From ZC4RG25 sp041687075 (GTDB taxonomy: Bacteria > Pseudomonadota > Alphaproteobacteria > Rhizobiales > Hyphomicrobiaceae): 64,000 nt of DNA. This document shows, one piece after another, positions 42,460-51,692 of the stretch (positions are counted from its first letter, which is position 1; every line of letters starts with the position of its first letter). The translations under genes were made by a program, and so were the position numbers. Where the stretch lies: contig JAWLCO010000004.1 of assembly GCA_041687075.1 (NCBI GenBank), positions 13,502-77,501 on the forward strand, read 5' to 3'. The notes beneath the pieces are model-generated. The model had not been told where the DNA came from. It saw nothing but the letters and a program-made list of their open reading frames with translations, and ran no database searches.

Positions 42460-42887
42460 GCCGAGTGCACCTCTCCGATGAATTGAAGCACGATCTCGCG
42501 CCGGTGCGGGGCATCGCGGTGCTCCACGAGATACAGCGCCTGCCAGGTTCCGAACACGGGGCGGCCATCGGCAACCGGAATGCCTATCGAGGTGGTTGTG
42601 AGCATCGACCTGATGTGAGCCGGCATGTCGTCCGGTCCCTCGGTGCTATGCTTGTAGTCGGATGAGCGCGGCGCGAGGCGGTCCAGCGCGTTCAGCAGAT
42701 CGCGCTGAACGTCCGGGTCGGCGTTCTCCTGAATGGCGAGCGAGGCCGAGGTATGGCGCACATAGGCCGTGAGAAGGCCCTCCCGCGCACCGATCCTGTC
42801 CACCCACTCTTCGATTCTGGCCGTCAGGTCCGTGAACCCGGGGCCTCGGGTGGACACTGTTATCGTCGTGCTCGCTTGCGTCAGCAC
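42456..42887 (-). CDS. YjbQ/UPF0047 family protein
   Basis: The 143-residue protein has ARIEEWVDRIGAREGLLTAYVRHTSASLAIQENADPDVQRDLL (seen in two blocks) and the C-terminal GTWQALYLVEHRDAPHRREI. Members are called secondary thiamine-phosphate synthases because YjbQ can complement thiE mutants; the physiological role is not settled. The conserved histidine and acidic residues of the YjbQ fold are present. It is translationally coupled to the small membrane protein gene downstream. Confidence 0.9.
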   Translation of the reverse strand: MLTQASTTITVSTRGPGFTDLTARIEEWVDRIGAREGLLTAYVRHTSASLAIQENADPDVQRDLLNALDRLAPRSSDYKHSTEGPDDMPAHIRSMLTTTSIGIPVADGRPVFGTWQALYLVEHRDAPHRREIVLQFIGEVHSA

Positions 42888-42920
42888 TTACCATCGCGCC
42901 TTCATCGCCGTTGCTGAGGA

Positions 42921-43385
42921 TCAGAGTTGGGTGCCATCCTTTGGTTTCTCGGCCCCACGCTCATCCCTTTCGAACTTCTCGATTCGCTCCCGGAACTTGC
43001 GGAAGATGTTCTCGAAGTAATCGAGCGCCTTGTCGACTTCCTCTTCTGTCGGCAGCTCGAAGGTCTTGCCGGGGCGCTCGGCGGGAGGAGCATCGCCCGG
43101 GGTCGGCTGGGCGAGCGCGGCCTGATCCTTGAGGCGCTTCACCTCTGCCCTGAGACGCTCGACCTCGTCCTGCAGGGCCTTCGCCTCGTCCCCCATCAAT
43201 TCGCACACCCACCTGCCGTTCCGCTGGGTGCACACGGACATGGCGCCCGTTTCGGTATCGAGGCGTACGAAACCGTTCTCGACCGGGTTCATGAGATAGC
43301 GGCCCTGCCGCTCCTGGCTTGCGACGCCGGCCGCGCCGAGCCCGATGGCGGCAATCGCAGGGATCGCAATGATGAGGGCGCGCAT
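42921..43385 (-). CDS. Secreted coiled-coil protein of unknown function
   Basis: The 154-residue protein has a signal peptide (RALIIAIPAIAAIGLGAAGVASQ) and a motif with two cysteines, SVCTQRNGRWVCELMG, near residue 55. A coiled-coil (about 72-92, EVERLRAEVKRLKDQA) follows, then an acidic C-terminal region. AGGAG six bases before this ATG makes it the likely start rather than one two codons upstream. It is probably periplasmic. No family name is certain. Confidence 0.7.
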   Translation of the reverse strand: MRALIIAIPAIAAIGLGAAGVASQERQGRYLMNPVENGFVRLDTETGAMSVCTQRNGRWVCELMGDEAKALQDEVERLRAEVKRLKDQAALAQPTPGDAPPAERPGKTFELPTEEEVDKALDYFENIFRKFRERIEKFERDERGAEKPKDGTQL

Positions 43386-43775
43386 TCGCATCTCCTGTGG
43401 CTGTATCGTCGCCGGCTGCTGAAGTGACGCCGGAGGTCCGCTGCTCCATTTCGCGACCGCCAGCAGCAGTTTCAAGCTTGCCGATGGATCAGTTCCTGGT
43501 CGATCCTCGGCCGCGGCCCGCATCAGCCAGAGAGATGCGGCCAGTTTGCGGCCTGGAATGTCTTGTTCGACTGGCGGAATACAGGACTCGGTAACCTTCG
43601 TTAACTGAACCTTTACTGAAAGCTGCCAGTGTTCGAGTACTGGTCCGGATCGTGCCGCGTATCGGACCCACGGATTGCGCTCGAGCGGCACAGGTAGCGG
43701 GGCAACACCGCAACTTCTCCCTGGCGGGGGCCGAACGAGGCGTTCCGGATCGGCTGCGACCTCATGGGGAGAGGC
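43386..43775. other. 390-bp divergent region before the PodJ-like gene, with a near-consensus CtrA site
   Basis: No supported gene lies here. It separates the secreted coiled-coil gene from the PodJ-like gene. TTAA-N7-TTTA at 43601-43615 matches the CtrA consensus TTAA-N7-TTAA except at one base. A GANTC methylation site (GACTC) is at 43585-43589. This is a candidate cell-cycle promoter for the downstream polarity-type gene, resting on motif similarity only. Confidence 0.4.
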
Positions 43776-46712
43776 ATGTCCTACAATAACGATCAAGATC
43801 AGACGGGCGGCACCTTCCGTAGAGAGATGGGCGCACCGGCGCATCGCCCCGCGTGTGGCGCGGGCGAGCTCAAGGTGCTCTTGCAGCGCATCGCAGAGCA
43901 CATCGCCAACGCCGACGAGCGCCAGCAGGCCGCGCTGGGACAGATGCAGTCCCGGCTCGCGCATCTCGCCGAAGAGGCACAGTCGGTGCGGGCCGTTGTT
44001 CCCTCGGAGTTCTCTGCAGCCTTTGCCCGCATCGAGGAGTGCATCTCGGCGCTGACGCAGCGTGTCGCCACAGGAGGGGATACCGGCGCAACGCGGCCCT
44101 CACAGACGGGCGCGCACGACGAAGGGCGTCGCGACTTCTGGCCGGAGGCGATCCATGGCAGCCCGCAGGAAGAGTTTGACGCGGCCGCACCCCAGTTCCA
44201 GCGGCCGGAGCCCTTCTGGTCGCGGTCCGGACCAGACGCACCGCCGCCTCCTCTGAGATCTGCCGCCAGTCAATCGGTTTTCGAGGACTGGGATCGTACA
44301 AGGACCATTCACCGGCCACGCGGGAACGAGGCGCAGGCCGTGCACCCGTATTCGGAGCATCAGGAGGAGGACTGGGACCGGGCCTCGGCCGAGGCGCTGG
44401 CGCGGGCTTATGAGCCGGAGCCATTTGGCGGCGTCCACACCTCTCAGCCCTCCCAGGCCGATCTGGCGCAGTTCGTAGACCGGCAACAGCGCCATACGTT
44501 CGCAAGCGATCAGGAAGCCGGCCGCCGGGATGAGGGTGGTTCAGGTGATCGCCTCGAGGAGCGCTTCGCTCAGATCGCGGAGCGCGTTGAGGTGGCGCTC
44601 GCTCAACTGCGGTCGGATACGTCGGTCACCGCGATCGAGGCACGGCTCGACAGCTTCGATCAGAAGCTCGGCTCGGCCATGAATGAGCTCGCCACGCGCG
44701 CCGACGTCGAGAAGCTGAGGGCCGTCGAAGCCCACATCAGCGAGCTGGCCCGGCATGTGGATCGGGCGCAGCACCGGCTCGCCCGGCTCGACGAGATCGA
44801 GCTCAATCTGTCGCGCCTGATCGAGCATCTGTCGGACGAGCGGTTCACGCAGCTGTTCGATCAGCGGGTCCTTTCGGAGCCACGCATGGCAATGCTGGCC
44901 GAGGCCGTCGCTGAACGCCTTGCCGAGCGCGGGGCGATGCGCGGCGACGTCGGGGCCGGAATGGACCGGCTGCGCGAGCTGCACGGCCTGATCGAGCAGT
45001 TCGTCCTCAGCCAGCGGCAGGAGGGCGAGCAGACGGCCGGCGCCCTCGAAGCGATCCAGCAGGCTGTCCTGAACCTTCTCGATCGCATGGAAGTGCTCGA
45101 GGTATCCCAGGCTCCGGCACAACCGGCCAGCGAGCTCGCGGGGGGTAAGCCGGACTGGCGCCAGTCGAAGCGCGAGGACCGCTCAGTCACGGCTTCGTCC
45201 TACGCCCTGCCGCAGAGCGACCCCATACCAGCGGGCAACACTTTCCCAAGGGAATGGGCGCAGGAGTTGACTGCGCCGCCTACGGACGATTCCGGCCGGC
45301 AGGCAATCGGCGCAGAAATCGAGCAGGCCCGGTCTGCCGCGAGCAGCGAGCTTTCCGAGCAGCCCAAAGCAGAGACGAGCACTCGCGAGGAGGCAGTCAC
45401 CGTGGCGAAGACAGACGCTAGTGGCGAGGTCCATCCGCTGCGCACGAGCCGCGAGGAGTTCCTTGCCGCTGCCCGCCGTGCCGCCCGCAAAGCCTCGGCC
45501 CAGGCGCTCGAGGAGAGCACCGACACTGGGCGTGCGGCGGTCCGTCAGAGCGCGGGCAGTCGCCGTGCCGCAGGGGCCCGGCCCGTCGCAGGGCTGGTGG
45601 TGGCGACGCTTGCCGTTGCTCTGGCGGTCGGCATCGGCGTCACCACCTACAGCATCTTCAAGGGCGATCTGACGAATCCATTGGCGTTCGTCCGCGGTGG
45701 TGTCGAGAAGGGCGCTGGCGCTGCGAAAGCGGCGACGGGCGGGGCCGCTGAAGGCAGCGCTGCCGGCGGGTTGAGCGGAAGCGGCGCGGCAGGGGCACCT
45801 GCGGGCGCCAGCCCGGCAAGCGTCACCACACCGGAAGTCATCATCGAAGACCCGCCCGGCACACCCGGTGGGCCGGAGGCGGATGACGGCTACACCGGCT
45901 CGCGCACGGTCACGACCCTGCCCGGCAGCATCATCGTCGGCGATGGATCGCTTCCGTCAGTGATCTCGGCTGGGGCCTCTCCTGCCGCCTTCACTCCGAA
46001 TAGTGGCGCTGCCTCGACGCAACCCGCGCAGTCCGTGCCGCCGGCACCCGTGAAGCGCATGATGCCGCCGGCTGCCGTGGGTCCGCTCTCGCTCCGCCTT
46101 GCCGCCGCCAACGGCGACCCATCCGCCGAGTTCGAAGTGGCCGTGCGGCTCGACGAGGGCCGGGGTGTCCAGCGGGATCTCAAGGAGGCCGTGGTCTGGT
46201 ATCAGCGCTCCGCATCGCGCGGCTTTGCGCCGGCCCAGTATCGGCTCGGCACCCTTTATGAACGCGGTCTCGGCGTGCCGGCGGATCGCGGCCGGGCCAT
46301 GGCCTGGTATCGGAGCGCCGCCGAGAAGGGCAACCTGAAGGCCATGCACAACTTCGCCGTTCTGAGTGCCAGCAGCGATTCCGCGGACTACAGGTCGGCA
46401 GCTCACTGGTTCACCCAGGCGGCAGAGCGGGGCCTGGTGGACAGCCAGTATAATCTGGCGGTGCTTTACGAGACCGGCCGCGGCGTGGATCGGGACCTGA
46501 AGCAGGCGTATAGATGGTTTGCGCTGGCTGCCCGCGGAGGCGACAAGGAAGCCATGCGCCGCCGGGACCGCGTGAAATGGATGTTGAATGCGAACGAGCT
46601 GAAGGCGGCGGAAGAACTGGTCCGCTCCTGGCAGCCTGAGCCGACGGAGCCGCTGGTGAATAATGCCCGCGCGGCCGGCGAAGCCTGGAAGAACCGCGAA
46701 CGTCAGGGCTGA
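43764..46712 (+). CDS. PodJ-like Sel1-repeat membrane protein
   Basis: The 982-residue protein has a coiled-coil cytoplasmic part (about 30-430, many RIEE/ERF/LAQ-type heptads), a Glu/Ser-rich linker, one transmembrane helix (about 609-632, GLVVATLAVALAVGIG) and a periplasmic part. An Ala/Gly-rich stretch is followed by four or five Sel1 repeats (about 779-932; DEGRGVQRDLKEAVVWYQRSA, YERGLGVPADRGRAMAWYR). Caulobacter PodJ has a similar size, single helix and Sel1 repeats, but also a C-terminal peptidoglycan-binding domain that I do not see. A second ATG 12 bp downstream (MSYNNDQ) is also possible. Confidence 0.8.
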   Translation: MGRGMSYNNDQDQTGGTFRREMGAPAHRPACGAGELKVLLQRIAEHIANADERQQAALGQMQSRLAHLAEEAQSVRAVVPSEFSAAFARIEECISALTQRVATGGDTGATRPSQTGAHDEGRRDFWPEAIHGSPQEEFDAAAPQFQRPEPFWSRSGPDAPPPPLRSAASQSVFEDWDRTRTIHRPRGNEAQAVHPYSEHQEEDWDRASAEALARAYEPEPFGGVHTSQPSQADLAQFVDRQQRHTFASDQEAGRRDEGGSGDRLEERFAQIAERVEVALAQLRSDTSVTAIEARLDSFDQKLGSAMNELATRADVEKLRAVEAHISELARHVDRAQHRLARLDEIELNLSRLIEHLSDERFTQLFDQRVLSEPRMAMLAEAVAERLAERGAMRGDVGAGMDRLRELHGLIEQFVLSQRQEGEQTAGALEAIQQAVLNLLDRMEVLEVSQAPAQPASELAGGKPDWRQSKREDRSVTASSYALPQSDPIPAGNTFPREWAQELTAPPTDDSGRQAIGAEIEQARSAASSELSEQPKAETSTREEAVTVAKTDASGEVHPLRTSREEFLAAARRAARKASAQALEESTDTGRAAVRQSAGSRRAAGARPVAGLVVATLAVALAVGIGVTTYSIFKGDLTNPLAFVRGGVEKGAGAAKAATGGAAEGSAAGGLSGSGAAGAPAGASPASVTTPEVIIEDPPGTPGGPEADDGYTGSRTVTTLPGSIIVGDGSLPSVISAGASPAAFTPNSGAASTQPAQSVPPAPVKRMMPPAAVGPLSLRLAAANGDPSAEFEVAVRLDEGRGVQRDLKEAVVWYQRSASRGFAPAQYRLGTLYERGLGVPADRGRAMAWYRSAAEKGNLKAMHNFAVLSASSDSADYRSAAHWFTQAAERGLVDSQYNLAVLYETGRGVDRDLKQAYRWFALAARGGDKEAMRRRDRVKWMLNANELKAAEELVRSWQPEPTEPLVNNARAAGEAWKNRERQG

Positions 46713-46780
46713 CGGCACGGCTCTCGCTCCGTTCCGGTGGCGAAGTCCTCTGCCGGATAGATGGATGGTGGAGCGCGCCG

Positions 46781-47134
46781 ATGATCATCTGCAAGCGGAT
46801 TTACGAGCCTCCCGGCCCGGACGACGGCTACCGCGTTCTCGTCGACCGGCTTTGGCCGCGCGGACTGAAGCGGGAGAAGGCCGCTATCGACGAATGGGCC
46901 AAAGAGATTGCGCCGAGCGATGAACTCCGACGGACGTTCTTGGCGGCTCCGGCCAAATGGAAGGAATTCGAGCGGCGCTACCGTGCCGAATTGGCGGCGC
47001 CGGACGTCCAGCCGATCCTCGCCCATCTACGCCAGATTGCCAAGAAAGGCCGGCTGACGCTGCTCTTCGCAAAGCGGGACGAGGAGCACAACAACGCGGT
47101 CGTCCTCAAAGCGGTGCTCGACGAGAAGCGATAG
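46781..47134 (+). CDS. DUF488 family protein
   Basis: The 117-residue protein has KRIYEPPGPDDGYRVLVDRLWPRGLKRE (two adjacent blocks), DEWAKEIAPSDELRRTF and LTLLFAKRDEEHNNAVVL. These are the DUF488 signatures; function is unknown. A GGAG Shine-Dalgarno precedes the ATG at good spacing. It stands alone between the PodJ-like gene and the TSUP transporter gene. Confidence 0.9.
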   Translation: MIICKRIYEPPGPDDGYRVLVDRLWPRGLKREKAAIDEWAKEIAPSDELRRTFLAAPAKWKEFERRYRAELAAPDVQPILAHLRQIAKKGRLTLLFAKRDEEHNNAVVLKAVLDEKR

Positions 47135-47368
47135 ACAGCCCTTGTAGGGTTGGATGCCGGCGAAGTCAGTCGCCTATGCAGCCCGGATCTGGAACAAACT
47201 GGGTTGCGCAGCGAAATGATCATTGACCCCGCGCCCGCGCACTGGCTTAAAGAAATAGGACCAGTACGCTCACCAAGAAAAGGCCATTCCGGCTGAGTAA
47301 GGCTCCTCCGGTGCATATGCGGCTCCGGGCCAGGAGCCGCTACGCTGGGAACAGGCTTCGGCTCAGTC

Positions 47369-48295
47369 ATGAATTTGTATCTCCCCATTGCCGAGATGTC
47401 CGTGAACATCTTCGTGTTCCTCGGCATGGGCGGGGCCGTCGGCTTTTTGTCGGGCCTGTTCGGCGTCGGCGGTGGCTTTCTGATGACGCCGCTGCTCATC
47501 TTTTCCGGCATTCCTGCAGCCGTAGCCGTCGGCACCGAGGCGGCGCAGATCGTGGCCTCCTCCGTATCCGGCGCCATCGCGCAATGGCGGCGCAATAACG
47601 TCGACGTCAAAATGGGCACGGTGCTGCTGTCGGGCGGCGTCGTCGGGGCGGCCCTCGGTGTCGAGATGGTGAAGCTGCTGCGCCAGATCGGCCAGTTCGA
47701 CTTCTTCGTCTCCATCGCCTACGTCACATTCCTCGGCATCATCGGCGTGCTGATGCTGATGGAAAGCGCCAGCGCGATGCGCAAGGCGCGGCTCGGCAAG
47801 CAGACTTCGGCACGGCGGCCGGGGCAGCACATCTGGGTGCACAAGATGCCCCTGAAGATGCGCTTTCACCGGTCGAAGCTCTACATCAGCGCCATTCCGC
47901 CATTCGCCATCGGCATGGTCGTCGGATTCCTCGGCGCCATCATGGGCGTGGGCGGCGGCTTCATCATGGTGCCGGCGATGATCTATCTGCTGCGGGTGCC
48001 GACCAATGTCGTTGTCGGGACCTCGCTCTTCCAGATCGTGTTCGTGACCGGGCTCACGACCATCCTGCACGCGACGGAGAACAAGACGGTCGACGTCGTG
48101 CTGGCTCTGCTTCTGATGATCGGTGGCGTAATCGGTGCGCAGTTCGGGGCCGCGGCAGGCCAGAAGCTGAAGGGCGAGCAGCTTCGTTTCCTGCTGGCTG
48201 GACTGGTGCTGCTCGTTTGTGTTCGGATCGGATGGAGCCTGGTCGCGACGCCGGGTGACGAGTACTCCATCAGTGCTGTAGTCGGGGGCCGCTGA
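47369..48295 (+). CDS. TauE/SafE (TSUP) family sulfite-type exporter
   Basis: The 308-residue protein has about 8 transmembrane segments in two halves. Each half carries the TSUP signature: FGVGGGFLMTPLLIF near residue 31 and GVGGGFIMVPAMIY near 190. The family moves sulfite, sulfoacetate or related anions; the substrate here is unknown. Its stop overlaps the start of the TIGR02186 gene, an association conserved in alphaproteobacteria. Confidence 0.92.
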   Translation: MNLYLPIAEMSVNIFVFLGMGGAVGFLSGLFGVGGGFLMTPLLIFSGIPAAVAVGTEAAQIVASSVSGAIAQWRRNNVDVKMGTVLLSGGVVGAALGVEMVKLLRQIGQFDFFVSIAYVTFLGIIGVLMLMESASAMRKARLGKQTSARRPGQHIWVHKMPLKMRFHRSKLYISAIPPFAIGMVVGFLGAIMGVGGGFIMVPAMIYLLRVPTNVVVGTSLFQIVFVTGLTTILHATENKTVDVVLALLLMIGGVIGAQFGAAAGQKLKGEQLRFLLAGLVLLVCVRIGWSLVATPGDEYSISAVVGGR

Positions 48296-49242
48296 TGAAA
48301 GGCAACTGGCGAGTTCTGAGAGGCGTCGTAGGGGCCGTCCTGGTCATCATCGCGATGGCGATGCTGATCGGTGCCGAGGTCGCCGAGGCGCAGCGCCGTC
48401 AGCAGCCGGACCTGCCGGTTCGCTCGCCGGCGGCTGCCCCGAAGGCCACTGGACAGAACGTGCCCGTTGTCCAGGCACAACGCAGACAGCCGCCGCAGCC
48501 GGTGCCCGCCGAAGCCGCGCCCCGTGAGACGGTCCAGGCCGACGTATCATCGCGCAGCGTGGCGGTGACGTCGAGCTTCACCGGCACGGAGATCGTCGTG
48601 TTCGGTGCCGTGGACCACAGCCGGCAGGCGACTGCGGAATCGGGCCTGTATGATGTCGTCATCGTGCTCGAGGGCACGCCGACGCGCCTCGTAGCCCGCC
48701 GCAAGAGCAACGTCGCGGGGATCTGGATCAACACTCACTCGATCACCTTCGAGAGCGTGCCGAGCTACTACACCATCCTTTCGACGCGGCCGCTCGACGA
48801 GGTTACCAACCCGCTGGTACTGCGCGAGAACGACATCGGCTTCGAATACGTCCGCATGACGCCCGTTCAGGGCTGGGAAACGGGCGTCACCACCGCCGAG
48901 CTGCAGGAGTTCGCCGAGGCCGTCGTGCGGCTGAAGCAGAAGGACGGCCTTTACGTTCAGGAGCAGTACGGCGTCGTCTTCATCGGCCGCAGCCTGTTCC
49001 GGGCCTCGGTTAACCTGCCGGCCAACGTGCCCGTCGGCCCGCTCGACGTGCGCGTATATCTTTTCCGCGACGGCCAGATCCTCAGCACCTACACGGCACG
49101 TGTGCGCCTCGAACGGGAAGGCCTCGAGCTCCTCCTCCACAACTTCGCCTTCAACCGGCCGCTGCTCTACGGCATCTTTACCGTGGCGATTGCTGTGGGC
49201 GCAGGCTTGGCGGCTTCGGCGGTGTTCAAGCGGAAGCAGTGA
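48295..49242 (+). CDS. TIGR02186 family protein
   Basis: The 315-residue protein has an N-terminal signal or anchor (AVLVIIAMAMLIGAEVAEAQ), a Gln/Pro-rich stretch and a large periplasmic domain (about 85-280; FTGTEIVVFGAVD, VIVLEGTPTRLVARRK, VAGIWIN, NDIGFEYV). A C-terminal transmembrane helix (about 290-310) follows. The overlap with the TSUP gene (ATGA) and this architecture match TIGR02186, of unknown role, probably a partner of the TSUP protein. It ends in a hairpin. Confidence 0.85.
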   Translation: MKGNWRVLRGVVGAVLVIIAMAMLIGAEVAEAQRRQQPDLPVRSPAAAPKATGQNVPVVQAQRRQPPQPVPAEAAPRETVQADVSSRSVAVTSSFTGTEIVVFGAVDHSRQATAESGLYDVVIVLEGTPTRLVARRKSNVAGIWINTHSITFESVPSYYTILSTRPLDEVTNPLVLRENDIGFEYVRMTPVQGWETGVTTAELQEFAEAVVRLKQKDGLYVQEQYGVVFIGRSLFRASVNLPANVPVGPLDVRVYLFRDGQILSTYTARVRLEREGLELLLHNFAFNRPLLYGIFTVAIAVGAGLAASAVFKRKQ

Positions 49243-49256
49243 GGCGCTTGCGCCTC
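49241..49256. terminator. Hairpin between convergent genes (possible terminator)
   Basis: GAGGCGC-TT-GCGCCTC overlaps the end of the TIGR02186 stop codon and lies 10 bp from the convergent MFS/spermidine-synthase-like gene. The stem is GC-rich but the T-run is weak on both strands, so termination is only probable. Confidence 0.4.
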
Positions 49257-49265
49257 TGACTTGCG

Positions 49266-51596
49266 CTACCGGAGCTTCGCCAACAACGGCCCCAGGATGT
49301 CCGAAAAATCATCCGTCCAGCCGCGAAGTCCGTTTGCTTCGAGCTGGTAGGCTTCCGGCCAGTCCCGATAGCCGTCGATGATTGCTGCGCTTTTCGAGAA
49401 GATCGCCACCGTCGAGGTGGAGCTGGCGTAGCTGCCGTCGGCGTCGTCGTCGGAGAGAATGAGGCCGTGAAGCTCCGGCACCATCGGCTGGGTGGCGGCG
49501 AGGACGGCATCGAGGTCGAGGTAACGGTTAGAGATATGCAGCAGCACGATACCGTCCGCCGACAACTTGGACGCATAGAGCCGCAGGGCCTCCGCCGTCA
49601 TCAGGTGCACGGGTACCGCATCGGACGAGAACGCATCGACGATGATGAGATCGAAGCTCGCAGACGGTTCCCTGGCGATCGTCAGCCGTGCATCGCCGAT
49701 CACGATATCCGGCTCGGGCTGGCAGTGGTGCAGGAAGCTGAACTGCTCCGGCGTGCGGGCAATCTTCACCACGAGAGGATCGATCTCGAAAAAGCGCCAG
49801 CGCTCGCCCTGCTGCGCATAGCAGGCGAGTGATCCGGTGCCGAGCCCGATGATCCCATATCGGCCCCTGCGGCCCTGCCATGCCAGCCGCCCGCGGACTT
49901 CGGCGATCGTGCGCGCCATGGGGCTCTTCGGATGATAGTAGGTGGTCGGCGTGAGATCGTCCTGGTAGACGCCTTCGCTGTCGCGGATCCGCTGCGCGCC
50001 GTGCAGCGTCGTCCCGTGGGTCAGGATGTGGAAGTTGCCGTCACTCGACAGGGCAACCCGGTAGACGCCGAAATAGCTGCGTTGGGCCTCTCCGCGCTTC
50101 ACCCCCGATGGCAGCAGGACCACCGTCAGGAACATCAGCAGGGCGAGAATGACCTGCCGCGGCGGGTGCTGGATTGAGACGACGAGCAGAATGGCGAACG
50201 CCAGCACCAGCAGGGCGGCGGTTCCCCATCTGAGCACCAGGATGTTCAGCTCTTCGAGAAGCGAGCCCATGGCGCCATCCGCGCTGATCCTCGGAAGCTG
50301 CTCGGTGAGCCACGGCACCCAATAGATCGCCAGCAATCCGGTCGCCAGGACCAGCCAGAGCCGGAGCAACTCGTCCCGGTTACGCAGCGAGATGGACAGT
50401 GCGCCCGGCCGGCAGGCCATGGTGAGGGCGAGCAGCAGAGGGTACTCGAACACCTCTGAAAAGAGCCTCGGAGCAATGAGTGCCGCGAAGAGGCCGCCGA
50501 GCACGCCGCCGAGTGAAAGCCAGAGATAGAATTCGGTGAGATAGCGCGGGGCAGGGCGCAGGTCGTAGAGCGTCCTGTGCGCCACGAGCGCGGAGGTGAA
50601 GAATACGATGACCCCGGTTGCGCTCGATACGAACCATCCGTCGTGCCGGGTCTGCGAGAGCTGCAGCAGCGCCACGATGACAGCGGCGAGGTGCACGATC
50701 AGCAGCACCCGCATGGGAATGAGCGCGCGCTCGCGGAAGACGATCACGTACGTCAGCAGGTAGAGCGCGAGCGGTAGCACCCACAGCAACGGCGCCGAGG
50801 CGACGTCGGTAGTGATGTGTGTCGTGAAGGCGGTGAGCAGGGCCGACGGCACGAGCGCAAGACCGACCCAGCCGAGCCGGCGCGACCATGTAGGAGCTTC
50901 GCCGAGCGTCCCGACCGCCTGAGTGGAGGTCGGAACCGAGGCTGTCGAGCGGCTGCGCAGGGCGAGAAAACAGACCGCAATCGCCGCGATCAGCACGACG
51001 AAGCCGCCCGCCCACAGGTCCGACAGCGCCCGCGCGCCGAGGGCGGGCTCCAGCAGAAAAGGATAGCCAAGCAGGGCGATCAGGCTGCCGAGATTGCTCG
51101 CCGCGTAGAGGAAGTACGGATCGCGTCCGTCAGGATGGCCGGTCGCAGCGAACCAGGCCTGCAGCAGAGGCGCATTCGCGGCAACGGCCAGGAACGGCAT
51201 CCCGATGGCCACGGAAAAGAGGCCGAGCTGCCAGAGGTAGGGATCGCCCGCGGGCGGCTCCGTCCAGTTGGCGGGAAGCTGGATGGGAAGTGCGAGGAGC
51301 GCCAGTCCGCAAACGGCAATGTGTGCAAAGCCGGCCAGCCTCGCCGGTACGAACCGGTCGAGCAGATGCGCGTAGCAGTAGCCGGCGAGCAGCGCGCCCT
51401 GGAAGAAGCACAGCGCCACAGCCCAGACGGATGGTGAGCCGCCCAGAACGGGCAGCACCATTTTCGCGAACAGTGGCTGGATGGAGAACAGCAGGAGTGC
51501 GGACAGGAAGGTCGTGGCCGTGAAGACGGCGACCAGCCCCAGCCCTGCGGACTTCACACTGCCCGGTGCGGCCGGCCGCACGCTTTCACCGCTCAT
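49266..51596 (-). CDS. MFS-spermidine-synthase-like fusion protein
   Basis: The 776-residue protein has an N-terminal membrane half with about 12-14 helices (1-490) and a C-terminal Rossmann methyltransferase-like domain (about 540-776). The SAM-binding loop is IIGLGTGSLACYAQQGERWRFFEID (two blocks), followed by VIGDARLTI. The aspartate pair that holds putrescine in true spermidine synthases (DxxDP) is replaced by VDAFSSDAVPVHL. Spermidine synthase activity is therefore doubtful; polyamine or a related amine sensor/exporter is a guess. It is convergent with TIGR02186. Confidence 0.85.
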   Translation of the reverse strand: MSGESVRPAAPGSVKSAGLGLVAVFTATTFLSALLLFSIQPLFAKMVLPVLGGSPSVWAVALCFFQGALLAGYCYAHLLDRFVPARLAGFAHIAVCGLALLALPIQLPANWTEPPAGDPYLWQLGLFSVAIGMPFLAVAANAPLLQAWFAATGHPDGRDPYFLYAASNLGSLIALLGYPFLLEPALGARALSDLWAGGFVVLIAAIAVCFLALRSRSTASVPTSTQAVGTLGEAPTWSRRLGWVGLALVPSALLTAFTTHITTDVASAPLLWVLPLALYLLTYVIVFRERALIPMRVLLIVHLAAVIVALLQLSQTRHDGWFVSSATGVIVFFTSALVAHRTLYDLRPAPRYLTEFYLWLSLGGVLGGLFAALIAPRLFSEVFEYPLLLALTMACRPGALSISLRNRDELLRLWLVLATGLLAIYWVPWLTEQLPRISADGAMGSLLEELNILVLRWGTAALLVLAFAILLVVSIQHPPRQVILALLMFLTVVLLPSGVKRGEAQRSYFGVYRVALSSDGNFHILTHGTTLHGAQRIRDSEGVYQDDLTPTTYYHPKSPMARTIAEVRGRLAWQGRRGRYGIIGLGTGSLACYAQQGERWRFFEIDPLVVKIARTPEQFSFLHHCQPEPDIVIGDARLTIAREPSASFDLIIVDAFSSDAVPVHLMTAEALRLYASKLSADGIVLLHISNRYLDLDAVLAATQPMVPELHGLILSDDDADGSYASSTSTVAIFSKSAAIIDGYRDWPEAYQLEANGLRGWTDDFSDILGPLLAKLR

Positions 51597-51692
51597 TCGC
51601 TCTCCGTCGGAACGCCGGCTGCCTCGTGCAGCGGCCGCTATCAGAAACTCAGGCCCCCGCGATCAGCTTGCTCCTTTCCAGGGAGTTCCGGC

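Noticed and set aside
43392..43964. N-terminal extension of the secreted coiled-coil protein to 347 residues
   Set aside because: The upstream part runs into the promoter of the divergent PodJ-like gene; a signal peptide and an AGGAG site mark the shorter start.
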